From Cellulosimicrobium protaetiae (GTDB taxonomy: Bacteria; Actinomycetota; Actinomycetes; Actinomycetales; Cellulomonadaceae): a stretch of DNA of 64,000 nt. The stretch is taken from assembly GCF_009708005.2 (NCBI RefSeq), contig NZ_CP052757.1, forward strand, positions 248,001 through 312,000, given 5' to 3'. Below, one piece after another: positions 26,199 to 35,158 of the stretch. The number at the start of each line of letters is the position of its first letter. The stretch's first letter is position 1. The translations under genes and the position numbers were made by a program. Under the pieces are notes generated by a model. That model made no database searches, was not told where the DNA came from, and saw nothing but the letters and a program-made list of their open reading frames with translations.

Positions 26199-27272
26199 AT
26201 GTCGGCCGCCAAAGCCATCGTCGCGGGTATCACGGCCATCGTGATCGCCGCGCTCGCAGTCCCGCAGATCACCAGGCTGCAGAACGACAGCCCGGTGGAC
26301 CAGGGAGACCGAGCTCTCCTGGTCTTCTCGAGCCGTGGTAGCGACCGTGACTACAGCCTCCGCGTGCGGTCCTTCGTCGACACCGACGGCTCGTACAGGT
26401 TCGTCTTCTACTTCACGAGTCCGGCCACGACCTACGGGGCAGAGGGCAATACCCAACAGATCTCGGCATCCGTGTCACTCGTCACGGCGGACGGCGATGT
26501 CGCCATGCGCTGCGGGGAAAGCCTCGACCCGGTACCGAGGCTCGGCTTCGACGACCTCTCGTCGGGCACCCGGCACGCCATCGAGGTGGACGCGAACGAG
26601 GGCAGCGGCTCGGCGACGAACTATCGTGCGGCCGGAGCAGTCGCCTCGTCGGCACCGACCCCCGGCGACCTCAGTCCGGACGTCGTGCCGCTCACGCAGA
26701 CGAGCCATCAGACCTATGCCGTCGACATGTGGCTCAATGACGAGGAGACGGCCTTCTACTCGAGCCGCTCGCAGAACAGCGACGGCGGCGCGATCTGGGC
26801 AGAAGAATGCGCTGTCGACCGCACGCTCCTGTGGAAAGGCACGACATCACGGGAGCCTTTCGAACAGCGGGATGCCACCCTGTTCCTCCCCCAGATCAAC
26901 TGGACCTCGCTTGACGAGGCGACGGACCACCACGACACCCTGACAGTCTCCGCGAACATCCGGCGCGCAGAAGGGGCCACTCTTCAGGAGGCGTATCCGA
27001 GCCCCCAGACGTACTCGTCGTACTGGTACTACGAACCGGCGACGTGGTGGTACGGCGAGCGCCGCCAGCCCGGCGGCTTCCTCTACACCGACCAGCCAGT
27101 CTTCCTGTTCGCCAATCGAGACGTCGAGCGCCGCGACGAGGTCTATCTCGTGTGGGCAGGACTCGCCCTCGGTGTCGCCGCGTCGTTGATCGGTGTCTCC
27201 GTCTCCGCGACGTTCGACTCCCTGGCGAGAGGACGGATCGATCGGCGCCGTCGGGCGCAACCTCCGGGCTGA
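26199..27272 (+). CDS. Unrecognised protein with N- and C-terminal membrane segments
   Basis: 357 residues. An N-terminal hydrophobic segment (about 5-22) and a C-terminal one (about 318-340, VYLVWAGLALGVAASLIGVSVSA) bracket a ~290-residue, acidic, aromatic-rich middle domain that should lie outside the cell; the last residues are basic (RGRIDRRRRA). I recognise no family. Two cysteines in the middle (MRCGE, EECAV) may pair. GAAGGAGG lies just before the ATG. Third codon positions are noticeably less GC-rich than in neighbours, and the 115 bp upstream are comparatively AT-rich, hinting at horizontal acquisition. Confidence 0.65.
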   Translation: MSAAKAIVAGITAIVIAALAVPQITRLQNDSPVDQGDRALLVFSSRGSDRDYSLRVRSFVDTDGSYRFVFYFTSPATTYGAEGNTQQISASVSLVTADGDVAMRCGESLDPVPRLGFDDLSSGTRHAIEVDANEGSGSATNYRAAGAVASSAPTPGDLSPDVVPLTQTSHQTYAVDMWLNDEETAFYSSRSQNSDGGAIWAEECAVDRTLLWKGTTSREPFEQRDATLFLPQINWTSLDEATDHHDTLTVSANIRRAEGATLQEAYPSPQTYSSYWYYEPATWWYGERRQPGGFLYTDQPVFLFANRDVERRDEVYLVWAGLALGVAASLIGVSVSATFDSLARGRIDRRRRAQPPG

Positions 27273-27428
27273 CCTCGCGACGAGCCGTCCGTGTGTCCGT
27301 ATCACTGGACGCACCTGCGGTCTCCCTACCCCTCGGGGCACGTGTCACACACCGTGCCCGCGCGTCGTCGTGTGGGTGAGCGCACCTGCTGTCGGGAGGC
27401 GCGCACACAGCGACGAAGGGGACCACCG

Positions 27429-28817
27429 ATGACCACCTCTGCCACCACGCTCCCGCCCACCGAGGTCGCCGCGCTGCGCGACCGCGTCGCGGGGCGAGTC
27501 CTCGCCCGCGGCGACCTGCCCGACGGCGGCCCGACCGCCGCCGAGGTGGTCGCCGCCCACAGCACGCTCGTCACGCACGACCCGGACATCGCGGTGCTCG
27601 CCGCGACCGAGGCCGACGTCGTCGAGGCGGTGCGGTTCGCCGCGCTGCACGGACTCCAGGTCCGCGCCCACGCGACGGGCCACGGTGCGGCGTCGCCGAT
27701 CGCGGACGGCCTGGTCCTCGGCACGGGCGACCTTGCCGGGGTCGAGGTCGACCCGGAGACGCGGATCGCGCGCATCTCCGCCGGCACGCGCTGGAAGGCC
27801 GTCGTCGAGGCGGGCGCGGCGCACGGGCTCGCCCCGGTCACGGGGTCGTCGACGGGCGTCGGGGTCGTCGGGTACACGCTCGGCGGCGGGTTCGGCCCGC
27901 TCACGCGCAGCCACGGGCTGACGACGGACTGGGTGCGCGGCTTCCGGGTCGTGCTGGCCGACGGTTCGGTGGTCGAGGCGAACCCGGTCGACGAGCCGGA
28001 GCTCTACTGGGCGCTGCGCGGAGGCAAGGGCGGGCTGGGCGTCGTGACGCGCGTCGACGTCGAGCTCGTACCGCTGCGCACCCTGTACGCGGGGGCGCTC
28101 ACGTTCGACGCGCCGCACATCGAGGACGTGCTGCGCGGCTGGGTCGACTGGACCGCGACCGCGCCCGACGACGTCACGACCTCGGTCGTCATTCTCGCCC
28201 TCCCGGACCTGCCCTTCCTCCCCGAGCACCTGCGCGGTCGCACGGTGCTCAACCTGCGCTTCGCCTACCCGGGCGACGCCACGGAAGGCGAGCGCCTCGC
28301 CGCGCCGCTGCGGGAGCTCGCCCCCGTCCTGGCCGACGCCGTGGGCGAGATTCCCGCGGCCGCCGTCGGGAGCATCCACGCCGACCCGGAGGACCCGGGC
28401 CCGTCGTGGGTCTTCGGTGCCGGGCTGCGCGCCGTCGACGGGGAGTTCCTCGACCGGTTCCTCGCCGACCTCGGGCCGGGCAGCGGGGCACCGTTCCTCG
28501 GTCTCGAGCTGCGTCACGTCGGGGCGGCCGGCGCACGCGACGTCGACGGCGGGTCCGCGGCGGGTGGCCGGACCGCGGGGTTCCTGGTCACCCTGCTCGG
28601 CCTGGACCCGTCCCGTGTACCCGACATGATCGACGCCGCCGCGGCGTTCTCGCGGTGGTCGCAGCCGTGGGCCGCGACGGAGACGAACATCAACTTCCTG
28701 CCCGGTCCGTGGACGGACGAGACGCTCGCACGGGCCTGGTCCCCCGAGACGGCGGCACGGCTCGCGTCGGCGCGGTCGGCCTACGACCCGGCGGGGCTGT
28801 TCGCCTGGCGCGTGTGA
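27429..28817 (+). CDS. FAD-binding PCMH-type oxidoreductase with BBE domain
   Basis: 462 residues. The FAD domain (about 45-220) carries HATGHG, where a histidine can hold the flavin covalently, and the pyrophosphate segment GVGVVGYTLGGGFGPLTRSHG; no cysteine is present where bicovalent members attach the 6-position. The C-terminal NINFLPGPWT...YDPAGLFAW is the berberine-bridge-enzyme tail. Members oxidise sugars, alkaloids or phenolics; the substrate is unknown. The ATG at 27429 follows AAGGGGA; the longer open frame has no ribosome site. It is convergent with a DUF4240 gene across two strong hairpins. Confidence 0.85.
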   Translation: MTTSATTLPPTEVAALRDRVAGRVLARGDLPDGGPTAAEVVAAHSTLVTHDPDIAVLAATEADVVEAVRFAALHGLQVRAHATGHGAASPIADGLVLGTGDLAGVEVDPETRIARISAGTRWKAVVEAGAAHGLAPVTGSSTGVGVVGYTLGGGFGPLTRSHGLTTDWVRGFRVVLADGSVVEANPVDEPELYWALRGGKGGLGVVTRVDVELVPLRTLYAGALTFDAPHIEDVLRGWVDWTATAPDDVTTSVVILALPDLPFLPEHLRGRTVLNLRFAYPGDATEGERLAAPLRELAPVLADAVGEIPAAAVGSIHADPEDPGPSWVFGAGLRAVDGEFLDRFLADLGPGSGAPFLGLELRHVGAAGARDVDGGSAAGGRTAGFLVTLLGLDPSRVPDMIDAAAAFSRWSQPWAATETNINFLPGPWTDETLARAWSPETAARLASARSAYDPAGLFAWRV

Positions 28818-28824
28818 CACCGCT

Positions 28825-28877
28825 GCCTCCCCCGGCGCACCCCGGGGGAGGCGCCCGACCGGTCCGTGCGGACCGGT
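28825..28877. terminator. Double hairpin between convergent genes
   Basis: Two tandem perfect stems: 28825-28835 with 28842-28852 (11 bp, 6-nt loop) and 28858-28866 with 28869-28877 (9 bp, 2-nt loop). They lie between the oxidase stop (28817) and the DUF4240 stop (28887), suited to ending both transcripts. Confidence 0.7.
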
Positions 28878-28886
28878 GCCGTGGCG

Positions 28887-29462
28887 TCAGGCGGCGAAGA
28901 GGGCCGTGAGCCGCGGGAGGCGGCGCGCGTTCTCCTCGTCGTCGTCGAAGTCCCAGTCCTCCCCGGCCGGCTCGCTGCGCGCGTGACCGGTCGACGACGC
29001 CTCGCGCGCCGCGTAGTACGCCTCGTCGTCCTCGCGCGTCGCGCGCGACCACGCGTCGCCGACGAGCGAGTCCAGGGACTCGTACCCGAACCAGGCCGAC
29101 CCGCCCTGGGCCATGGCCGCGACGACGGGGTGGTCGGCGAGCGAGTCCGGGTCGGCCAGCGCACGCTCGAACGTCGCCCTGCCGGCGAGGACGAGCCCGT
29201 CGCGGAAGTCCATGAAGCCGTCGTCGCTGCACCCGCCCTCGACGAGGTACGCGGCGCCCCACACGGGCCACGCGTACGCGTCGTGCGCGAGGTCGCCCGC
29301 CACGTCGACGAACGCCAGCATCTCGTCGGCGGTGAGCCGTTCGACGAGGAGGTCGGTCAGGACGGCGGGCAGCGGGTCGTCGTCGGGGCCGCGGTCGTCG
29401 GCACCCGTGCCCGCCCGGTCGCGGGCGGCCTCGACGATCTCCCAGAAGGTCTCTCGGTCCAT
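28887..29462 (-). CDS. DUF4240 domain protein
   Basis: 191 residues. It starts MDRETFWEIVEAAR and continues with AYAWPVWGAAYLVEGGCSDDGFMDFRDGLVLAGRATFE, which is typical of DUF4240, followed by an acidic tail (EDWDFDDDEENARRLPRL). Members are small, soluble and widespread in actinobacteria, often encoded near WGR-domain or toxin-immunity genes; function unknown. I chose the ATG at 29462 (residue 9 of the longest frame), which starts at the conserved DRETFW. It lies downstream of the Lrp gene on the same strand but shows no link to it. Confidence 0.78.
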   Translation of the reverse strand: MDRETFWEIVEAARDRAGTGADDRGPDDDPLPAVLTDLLVERLTADEMLAFVDVAGDLAHDAYAWPVWGAAYLVEGGCSDDGFMDFRDGLVLAGRATFERALADPDSLADHPVVAAMAQGGSAWFGYESLDSLVGDAWSRATREDDEAYYAAREASSTGHARSEPAGEDWDFDDDEENARRLPRLTALFAA

Positions 29463-29507
29463 GGCCCGGACGGTACGGCCGGGCACCCACAGACCTGTCG
29501 GGCGGCG

Positions 29508-29969
29508 TCAGGGGCGCGCGTGCTCGAAGATGACCGTCGTGCTCGTCCCCGCGACCTCCGGCCGCACGCTGAGCGTCTTGGAGACCAGGTCGCGCAGCGC
29601 GTCGGAGTCGGCGACGGCGACGTGCAGGAGGAAGTCGCGGTCGCCGGTGACGAAGAAGACGCCCTCGACGTCGGGCAGCGTGAGCAGGTAGTCGCGGAAG
29701 GCCTCGAGGCCCTTGCGCGCGCCCGCCTGGAGCCGGATCGCGATGAGCGCCTCGAGCCCGCGCCCCAGCGCCGCGGGGTCGACGTCGGCCCGGAAGCCGC
29801 GGATCACGCCGCGCTCCACGAGGGCGCGGACGCGCGCGTGGCACGTCGACGCGGCGATCCCGACGCGGGCAGCGATCGCGGCGTTCGTGGCCCGCGCGTC
29901 GGTCGCGAGGACGTCGAGGATGCGGCGGTCCACGTCGTCCAGGACGGCGGGTCGAAGATCCTTCGGCAC
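29508..29969 (-). CDS. Lrp/AsnC-family regulator
   Basis: 153 residues. N-terminal helix-turn-helix LDDVDRRILDVLATDARATN...GIAASTCHARVRALVERGVI, then a RAM/ligand-binding domain (about 70-150, FVTGDRDFLLHVAVADSD). The GTG at 29969 follows GAGGAGG by 7 nt; the longer frame crosses the promoter. It diverges from a D-amino-acid dehydrogenase gene, the arrangement of AsnC-type regulators such as those that activate alanine catabolism, so an amino acid is the probable effector. Confidence 0.88.
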   Translation of the reverse strand: MPKDLRPAVLDDVDRRILDVLATDARATNAAIAARVGIAASTCHARVRALVERGVIRGFRADVDPAALGRGLEALIAIRLQAGARKGLEAFRDYLLTLPDVEGVFFVTGDRDFLLHVAVADSDALRDLVSKTLSVRPEVAGTSTTVIFEHARP

Positions 29970-30027
29970 GGGGAGCCTCCTCAGCCGGTTCGATGAAGGT
30001 CGCGACGACGGTATCGGATCGTCACGA

Positions 30028-30065
30028 CGATCCTTCGGCACATCTTGCCGCACACCGAAGGATCG
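30028..30065. promoter_or_regulatory. Candidate Lrp/AsnC operator
   Basis: Perfect 11-bp inverted repeat CGATCCTTCGG (30028-30038) and CCGAAGGATCG (30055-30065), centres about 27 bp apart, in the divergent region between the Lrp gene and the dehydrogenase. The core GATCCTTCGGCAC also occurs once more at 29958-29968 over the Lrp start. Confidence 0.55.
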
Positions 30066-30160
30066 ACCACGCTGACTGTCGTGCGACACCATCCCGTCGC
30101 ACACCAGCCACGCGCCCGCCTCGCCACCCGCGAGGCGGGCGTCGGTCGAAGGAGCCCGGC

Positions 30161-31600
30161 GTGAGCACGACCTCTCGTCCCCGTCCCCGCACCCGCGACG
30201 CCCGGTCCGCGTCGCCGGTCCGAGCGCCCCGCACGGCGGTCGTCGTCGGCGCCGGCATGGTAGGCCTCGCCACCGCGTGGCACCTGCAGGAGCAGGGCGT
30301 CGAGGTCACCGTCGTCGACCGCGAGGGAGTCGCCGCCGGGTCGTCATGGGGCAACGCCGGGTGGCTCACACCCGGCATGGCGATGCCGCTCGCCGACCCG
30401 TCCCTGTGGACGTACGGACCGCGCGCCCTCCTCGACCCTGCCGCACCCCTCCACGTGCCGCTGCGGTTCGACCCGCGCCTGTGGTCGTTCTTCGCGCGCT
30501 TCATGGCGCACGCGACGCAGGCCCGCTGGGACCGCGCGATGGCGGCCCTCACACCCATCGACCGCGTCGCCCTCGACGCGTTCGACGAGCTCGCCGCCGG
30601 CGGGCGCCTCGGGAACGGCGTCGAGGCCGGGACCACGCCCGGGCCGTTCACGGTCGCGTTCGAGCACGTGCGCGAGGCGCGGCCGTTCCTCCGCGAGCTC
30701 GAGCACGTCGCCGCGGCCGGGCAGACCGTCCCCGTCCGGCGCGTCGAGGCCGGCGAGCGCGCGCACCAGCTCACCGACAGCGTCTCCACCGTCTACGCCC
30801 TCGAGGGTCAGCGGTTCCTCGAGCCGGGACCGTTCGTCCACGCCCTGGCCGACTCCGTACGCGCCCGCGGCGGCCGGATCCTCACCGGGCTGGAGGTGCT
30901 CGACGTCGAGCCCGGCCGGCTCGGTGCATGCGTCTTCGCGCGCGCCGTGCACCCCGACGCCGCCGCGCACCCGGCTCTCGTCGGCGCGGCCGGGGGGCGC
31001 CGGGAGCCCGGCGCGAGTGACGCCGTCGGGCAGGACGCCGGGGCACCGCGCCGGGCCGGGTCCCCGACCGAGCGCGAGGAGGGGGTCGTGCTGCGGGGCG
31101 ACGCCGTCGTGCTCGCGACCGGGGCGTGGCTGCCGACGCTCGCCGCGCCGCTCGGCGTGCGCACCCGCGTCCAGGCCGGGCGCGGCTACTCGTTCACCGT
31201 GAAGACCGACGAGCCCGTCGAGACCCCGATCTACCTGCCCGCGCGCCGCGTCGCGTGCACGCCGTACCAGGGCCGGTTCCGCATCGCGGGGACCATGGAG
31301 TTCCGTGGCCCGGACGAGCCGCTCCAGCCGCGCCGGATCGAGGCGATCCTCGCGTCCGTGCGGCACCTGTTCCAGGGCGTCGACCTCGACGACCGCCACG
31401 ACGAGTGGGTCGGGTCGCGCCCCGTCACGCCCGACGGGCTCCCGCTCGTCGGCGCGACGCGCACCCCCGGCGTCTACGTCGCGGGCGGCCACGGCATGTG
31501 GGGCATCGTCCTCGGCCCGGCGACCGGCCGCGCGCTCGCCCACCTCGTCACGACCGGCGAGACCCCGGACGAGATCCGTCCGTTCTCCCCGCTGCGCTGA
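30161..31600 (+). CDS. D-amino-acid dehydrogenase-like FAD oxidoreductase (DadA family)
   Basis: 479 residues, DAO fold. FAD motif [20 protein letters not shown] followed by [21 protein letters not shown], the DadA signature, and C-terminal [17 protein letters not shown]...[20 protein letters not shown]. It should deaminate D-amino acids (for example D-alanine) to oxoacids, passing electrons to the respiratory chain. About 60 low-complexity residues near 270-320 ([13 protein letters not shown]...) look like an insertion compared with the usual ~420. The GTG follows GAAGGAG by 6 nt. It is divergent from, and probably controlled by, the Lrp regulator. Confidence 0.85.
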   Translation: MSTTSRPRPRTRDARSASPVRAPRTAVVVGAGMVGLATAWHLQEQGVEVTVVDREGVAAGSSWGNAGWLTPGMAMPLADPSLWTYGPRALLDPAAPLHVPLRFDPRLWSFFARFMAHATQARWDRAMAALTPIDRVALDAFDELAAGGRLGNGVEAGTTPGPFTVAFEHVREARPFLRELEHVAAAGQTVPVRRVEAGERAHQLTDSVSTVYALEGQRFLEPGPFVHALADSVRARGGRILTGLEVLDVEPGRLGACVFARAVHPDAAAHPALVGAAGGRREPGASDAVGQDAGAPRRAGSPTEREEGVVLRGDAVVLATGAWLPTLAAPLGVRTRVQAGRGYSFTVKTDEPVETPIYLPARRVACTPYQGRFRIAGTMEFRGPDEPLQPRRIEAILASVRHLFQGVDLDDRHDEWVGSRPVTPDGLPLVGATRTPGVYVAGGHGMWGIVLGPATGRALAHLVTTGETPDEIRPFSPLR

Positions 31601-31615
31601 CCCGCCAGCCCCCTC

Positions 31616-31683
31616 CCGTCGAACACGGCATGGGGGTCGTTCTCCGGCGCATACCGACCCTCAAGTCGTGCTCGACGGCGGGT
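31616..31683. repeat. Dispersed intergenic palindrome, copy A
   Basis: Imperfect palindrome whose left arm has GTCGAACACGGCATGGGGG and whose right arm, reversed, reads CGTCGAGCACGACTTGAGGG. It shares the core GGGTCGTTCTC with copy B. It starts 16 bp after the dehydrogenase stop and is the most diverged of the three copies. Confidence 0.75.
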
Positions 31684-31764
31684 CAGGTCGTGGTCGACGG
31701 CGGAACCCTCGCGCGGGCGGGTGGGCGCGACGCCTCCGGGCACGCGGCACCTACCCTGGCGCGC

Positions 31765-32100
31765 ATGGACCTCGTGCGCTCGATCCCGCTGTTCGTGCTC
31801 GCCGCGCTGCTGGAGATCGGCGGGGCGTGGCTCGTGTGGCAGGGGCTGCGCGAGCACCGCGGGTGGCTGTGGATCGGGGCGGGCGTCGTCGCGCTCGGGC
31901 TCTACGGCGTCGTCGCGACGCTCCAGCCGGACGCGAACTTCGGTCGGATCCTCGCCGCGTACGGCGGCGTGTTCGTCGCCGGGTCGCTCGCGTGGGGCAT
32001 GGTCGTGGACGGGTTCCGACCCGACCGCTGGGACGTCGTCGGCGCGCTGCTCTGCCTCGCCGGCGTCGCGGTCATCATGTACGCGCCGCGCCCGGAGTAG
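31765..32100 (+). CDS. YnfA/UPF0060 small membrane protein
   Basis: 111 residues, four membrane helices. [24 protein letters not shown] at the N-terminus and [19 protein letters not shown]...[23 protein letters not shown] at the end are characteristic of the YnfA family, which is related to small multidrug-resistance-like transporters. The substrate is unproven. The ATG at 31765 comes 7 nt after TACCCT without a ribosome site, so the message is probably leaderless; the longer frame is a shadow. It is convergent with a MerR gene 4 bp away. Confidence 0.88.
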   Translation: MDLVRSIPLFVLAALLEIGGAWLVWQGLREHRGWLWIGAGVVALGLYGVVATLQPDANFGRILAAYGGVFVAGSLAWGMVVDGFRPDRWDVVGALLCLAGVAVIMYAPRPE

Positions 32101-32104
32101 CCGG

Positions 32105-32530
32105 TCAGGGGCCGACGGCGCCCGGTGCGGCCGTGAGGGGACGCGCCGGGACGCGGTCCTCGGGGCGCTGGGCGAACGGGCGGATGCGCTCCAGGTAGTC
32201 GGCGATGGCGTCGCGGTTCTTCTCGAGGATGCGGACGCGGTCCTCCAGGCGCGCGAGCTCGGTCTCCAGGAGCGCGATCTTGTCCGGGTACGCGTTGTGC
32301 AGGTGGATCTCGGGAGCGTTGCCGAGGCAGGGCAGGAACTCCTTGATGATCTTGGTCGTGAACCCGACCTCGAGGAGCCCGCGGATCTGGACCACGCGGT
32401 CAACGAGGTGCTCGCCGTACTCGCGGTACCCGTTCTCGGCCCGCTCGGGCGTGAACAGACCCTGCTCCTCGTAGTACCGCAGGAGCCGCGTCGGGGTCCC
32501 GGTGCGCCGGGACAGCTCGCCGATCCGCAC
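32105..32530 (-). CDS. MerR-family regulator of the divergent MFS gene
   Basis: 141 residues. MRIGELSRRTGTPTRLLRYYEEQGLF helix-turn-helix, wing GYREYGEHLVDRV, signature LLEVGFTTKIIKEFLPCLG, then a coiled-coil dimerisation helix (LLETELARLEDRVRILEKNRDAIADYLERI). A lone Cys in LPCLG is the only candidate metal ligand. I place the start at GTG 32530, six bases after GAGGTG; a GTG at 32539 would add three residues. It diverges from a major facilitator transporter, which points to an efflux role for that gene. Confidence 0.85.
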   Translation of the reverse strand: MRIGELSRRTGTPTRLLRYYEEQGLFTPERAENGYREYGEHLVDRVVQIRGLLEVGFTTKIIKEFLPCLGNAPEIHLHNAYPDKIALLETELARLEDRVRILEKNRDAIADYLERIRPFAQRPEDRVPARPLTAAPGAVGP

Positions 32531-32557
32531 GTGATCCACCTCACCTGGTCGCGTCGC

Positions 32558-32590
32558 TTGACCTTCACATCAATGTCAGACATCCATGCT
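32558..32590 (+). promoter_or_regulatory. Probable MerR-controlled promoter of the MFS gene
   Basis: TTGACC (32558-32563) begins a near-dyad TGAC...GTCA (32559-32578) that includes the small palindrome ACATcaATGT. A 19-bp MerR-type spacer would put the -10 at 32583-32588, a weak hexamer, eight bases before the chosen ATG. This layout is what MerR proteins need, but the -10 is not convincing. Confidence 0.4.
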
Positions 32591-32596
32591 AACCCC

Positions 32597-33847
32597 ATGT
32601 CCACGACGAGCACACCCACCTCCGGCCCCACGCTCACCGCCGCCGTCCCGGACCCCGGCACCACCTCGGCCGGCGCCCCGACCTCCCCCGGCACCCGCCG
32701 CACGGGCGCCCTCCCCGTCGGCGCGCTCCTCGCGCTCGCGGCGTCGGGGTTCCTCACGCTGCTCACCGAGATCCTCCCCGCGGGCGTGCTGCCCGCGATG
32801 GCGGCCGACCTCGGCGTCGGGCCCGGCGCCGCGGGGCAGACCGTCACCGCGTTCGCGGTCGGTGCGATCGTCGCCGCGATCCCGCTCACGCGCGCCACGG
32901 CGCGGTGGGACCGTCGCACCCTGCTGCTCGTGACCGTCGCCGGGTTCGTCGTCGCCAACACCGTCACCGCGGTCTCCTCGTCGTTCGCGCTGACGCTCGT
33001 CGCGCGCTTCGCCGCCGGGCTCGTCGCCGGGCTCACCTGGGCTCTCCTGCCCGGGTACGTGCGCCGGATCGTGCCCGCCGACCGCGTCGGGCGCGCCATG
33101 ACGATCGCCATGGCCGGTGGCCCGCTCGCCCTCACGCTCGGCGTCCCTGCGGGCGCGGTGCTCGGTGCCGCCGTCGGGTGGCGGTGGACGTTCGGCGTCC
33201 TCTCGCTCGTCGGGCTCGGCCTGCTCGCCTGGGTCCGGCTCGGCGTCCCCGCCGCGGCGGGCACCCCGCGGGGCGCACAGCTCGCGATCCGCACCGTGCT
33301 CCCCCGGCCCGGGCTGCGACCCGTCCTGCTCGTGACCGGGCTCAACGTGCTCGCCAACACGTCGCTGTACACGTACGTCGCGATCCACCTCGCCGACCTC
33401 GGGCAGGGCGCGCGCACCAGCACGCTGCTGCTCGTCCTCGGGGCCGCGTCGGCGGGCGCCCTCGTGCTCGTGGGGGCGCTCATCGACCACCGGCTGCGCG
33501 CTCTCACCCTCGGCTCGGTCGTCGTGTTCACCCTCGCGATGCTCGTGCTCGGCCTCGCACCCGCGTCGACGGTCGTCGTCGTGCTCGCCGTCGCCGCGTG
33601 GGGCGCCGCGTTCGGCGGTGTCGGCACCCTCTACACGACCGCCGCCGCCCGAGTCGCGGGTGACGGCGCCGACGTCGCCCAGTCCGCGCTCGTCACCGTC
33701 TGGAACACGTCCGTCGCGCTCGGCGGCGCCGTAGGCGGGGCGGCGCTCGCCGTCGCGGGCCCCGGCGGGCTGCCGTGGGTCTCCCTCGCACTCATGTTCC
33801 CCGTCCTCGCGACGGTCGTCGCGGGCCGGAGACACGCGTTCCACTGA
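32597..33847 (+). CDS. MFS transporter, DHA1-like drug/sugar efflux
   Basis: 416 residues, twelve membrane segments in two halves. The motif-A region appears as GAIVAAIPLTRATARWDRRTLLL and the N-terminus reads FLTLLTEILPAGVLPAMAADLGV, typical of the AraJ/YdhP/Cmr-like DHA1 exporters. It probably exports drugs or small solutes by proton antiport. The ATG at 32597 has no ribosome site and would be leaderless; an ATG at 32573 adds eight residues and overlaps the MerR dyad. It is divergent from, and presumably induced through, the MerR regulator. Confidence 0.85.
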   Translation: MSTTSTPTSGPTLTAAVPDPGTTSAGAPTSPGTRRTGALPVGALLALAASGFLTLLTEILPAGVLPAMAADLGVGPGAAGQTVTAFAVGAIVAAIPLTRATARWDRRTLLLVTVAGFVVANTVTAVSSSFALTLVARFAAGLVAGLTWALLPGYVRRIVPADRVGRAMTIAMAGGPLALTLGVPAGAVLGAAVGWRWTFGVLSLVGLGLLAWVRLGVPAAAGTPRGAQLAIRTVLPRPGLRPVLLVTGLNVLANTSLYTYVAIHLADLGQGARTSTLLLVLGAASAGALVLVGALIDHRLRALTLGSVVVFTLAMLVLGLAPASTVVVVLAVAAWGAAFGGVGTLYTTAAARVAGDGADVAQSALVTVWNTSVALGGAVGGAALAVAGPGGLPWVSLALMFPVLATVVAGRRHAFH

Positions 33848-33900
33848 CCCACCTCCCGGCCGGCCGCGCTCGGCAGGCCCGCCGACCACGACACCACCCG

Positions 33901-33960
33901 CTGCCGAGCACGACATGAGGGTCGTTCTCCGTCCGAGAACGACCCCGTGTCGTGTCGGCG
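33901..33960. repeat. Dispersed intergenic palindrome, copy B
   Basis: Left arm 33901-33929 (with CGAGCACGACATGAGGGTCG then TTCTC), 5-nt centre, right arm 33935-33960 whose complement reads CGACACGACACGGGGTCG then TTCTC. It lies 53 bp after the MFS stop and 50 bp before the RDD gene. Confidence 0.8.
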
Positions 33961-34010
33961 CGCGGGTGACCGGGCTTTTCGCCGTCGACGTTCCCTGCCA
34001 GGATCGGCGC

Positions 34011-35144
34011 GTGGCCATCGACGCCCCGACCGGCAGGGGGCCGACGCACGACGTCGGAGCCGGAGAGCTCGAGCCCGTCCTGCCCGGCCTCGGTCCGGAA
34101 CCGACGCGCGAGGACTACGCGAGCTGGTCCCGCCGCGTCGTCGCCTACCTGCTCGACACCGCGATCGTCGCGACGGTGCTGTTCCTCGCGGTCGGGCCCG
34201 CGTACGACGTCGCCTGGCTGCCCGGGATCAGCTTCGGCGTGACCGCGGAGACCGTCGTCCCCGGCGGGACCTGGTGGGCCCTCGGCACGACGGCCGTGCT
34301 CGTCGCCCTCCAGGCCTGGACGGGTGCGACGCCGGGCAAGCGGACGGTCGGGATCGTCGTCGTGCACGCCGCCACCGAGCGGCCCGCAGGCCTCGTCCGG
34401 ACCGTCCTGCGAGACCTGGCCCACGTCCTCGACCTGATCCTGTACATCGGGCTCCTCCGCCCGTTGTGGCACCCGCAGCGTCGGACCTTCGCCGACTCGA
34501 TCTGCGGCACCGTCGTCCTGCGCCGGGTCCGCCCGCCCGTGCCGTTCCTCGGCCCCGGGACCGGCATCGGCGGGCCGACGCCGTCGCGCGCCGTCACGGG
34601 TGCGGCGACGGTCCTGTCGGTGGGGAGCGCCGTCTTCGTCCTCGGCCCGGCCACGTACACCGGCGGCGACGCGTGGACGGCGACGTGCACCCCGGAGGTG
34701 TCGGTCGAGTCCCCGCTGACCCTGGGCGACGTGCGGGTCGTCCTCTGGTCGACGCCGGGCACGGTGTCACGGTGGGGTGTGACCCGGACGGCGCCCGCCC
34801 CGGACGGGGCCGGCGACGCGCCCGGGCTCGAGGCGTCGTTCCCGGTCGATCTCGACCCTGGTGCCGTGACCGACGAGCCGCTGGACGCCGCGCTGGTGCT
34901 GCGGTTCGAGACCTGGCAGGGCGACGACCTCGGCGAGCTCACGTCCCCGTTCCGGGTGGAGCAGCACGCGGACGGCAGCAGCGGGTGGGAGGTCGTCGAC
35001 CCCACGCCGGACGGTGCGGGTCTCGACCAGGTCTACGTCCCGGCGTCGGCGGTCGCCGCGCTCCCGACCGCGTGGCACTGGGAGGCCTCGGTCGTGGTCG
35101 AGGACGAGACCGTCGCGTCGTGCGGGGGCCGCGGCCCGTCCTGA
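34011..35144 (+). CDS. RDD-family membrane protein
   Basis: 377 residues. The RDD domain (about 40-170) shows ASWSRRVVAYLLDTAIVATVLFL at the first helix and GATPGKRTVGIVVVHA at the family's second signature. Another membrane segment follows at ~200-220, then a ~150-residue exported or cytoplasmic acidic domain (WTATCTPEVSVESPLTLG...VEDETVASCGG) with a Cys near each end. Role unknown. The GTG at 34011 is six bases after CAGGAT and lacks a ribosome site, so leaderless; the longer open frame runs through palindrome B and is rejected. Confidence 0.8.
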   Translation: MAIDAPTGRGPTHDVGAGELEPVLPGLGPEPTREDYASWSRRVVAYLLDTAIVATVLFLAVGPAYDVAWLPGISFGVTAETVVPGGTWWALGTTAVLVALQAWTGATPGKRTVGIVVVHAATERPAGLVRTVLRDLAHVLDLILYIGLLRPLWHPQRRTFADSICGTVVLRRVRPPVPFLGPGTGIGGPTPSRAVTGAATVLSVGSAVFVLGPATYTGGDAWTATCTPEVSVESPLTLGDVRVVLWSTPGTVSRWGVTRTAPAPDGAGDAPGLEASFPVDLDPGAVTDEPLDAALVLRFETWQGDDLGELTSPFRVEQHADGSSGWEVVDPTPDGAGLDQVYVPASAVAALPTAWHWEASVVVEDETVASCGGRGPS

Positions 35145-35158
35145 GCACGCCATCACCC

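Noticed and set aside
27301-27400. GGGCACG/CGTGCCC inverted repeat upstream of the FAD oxidase
   Set aside because: Arms are only 7 bp and no local regulator is present; not distinguishable from chance in this base composition.
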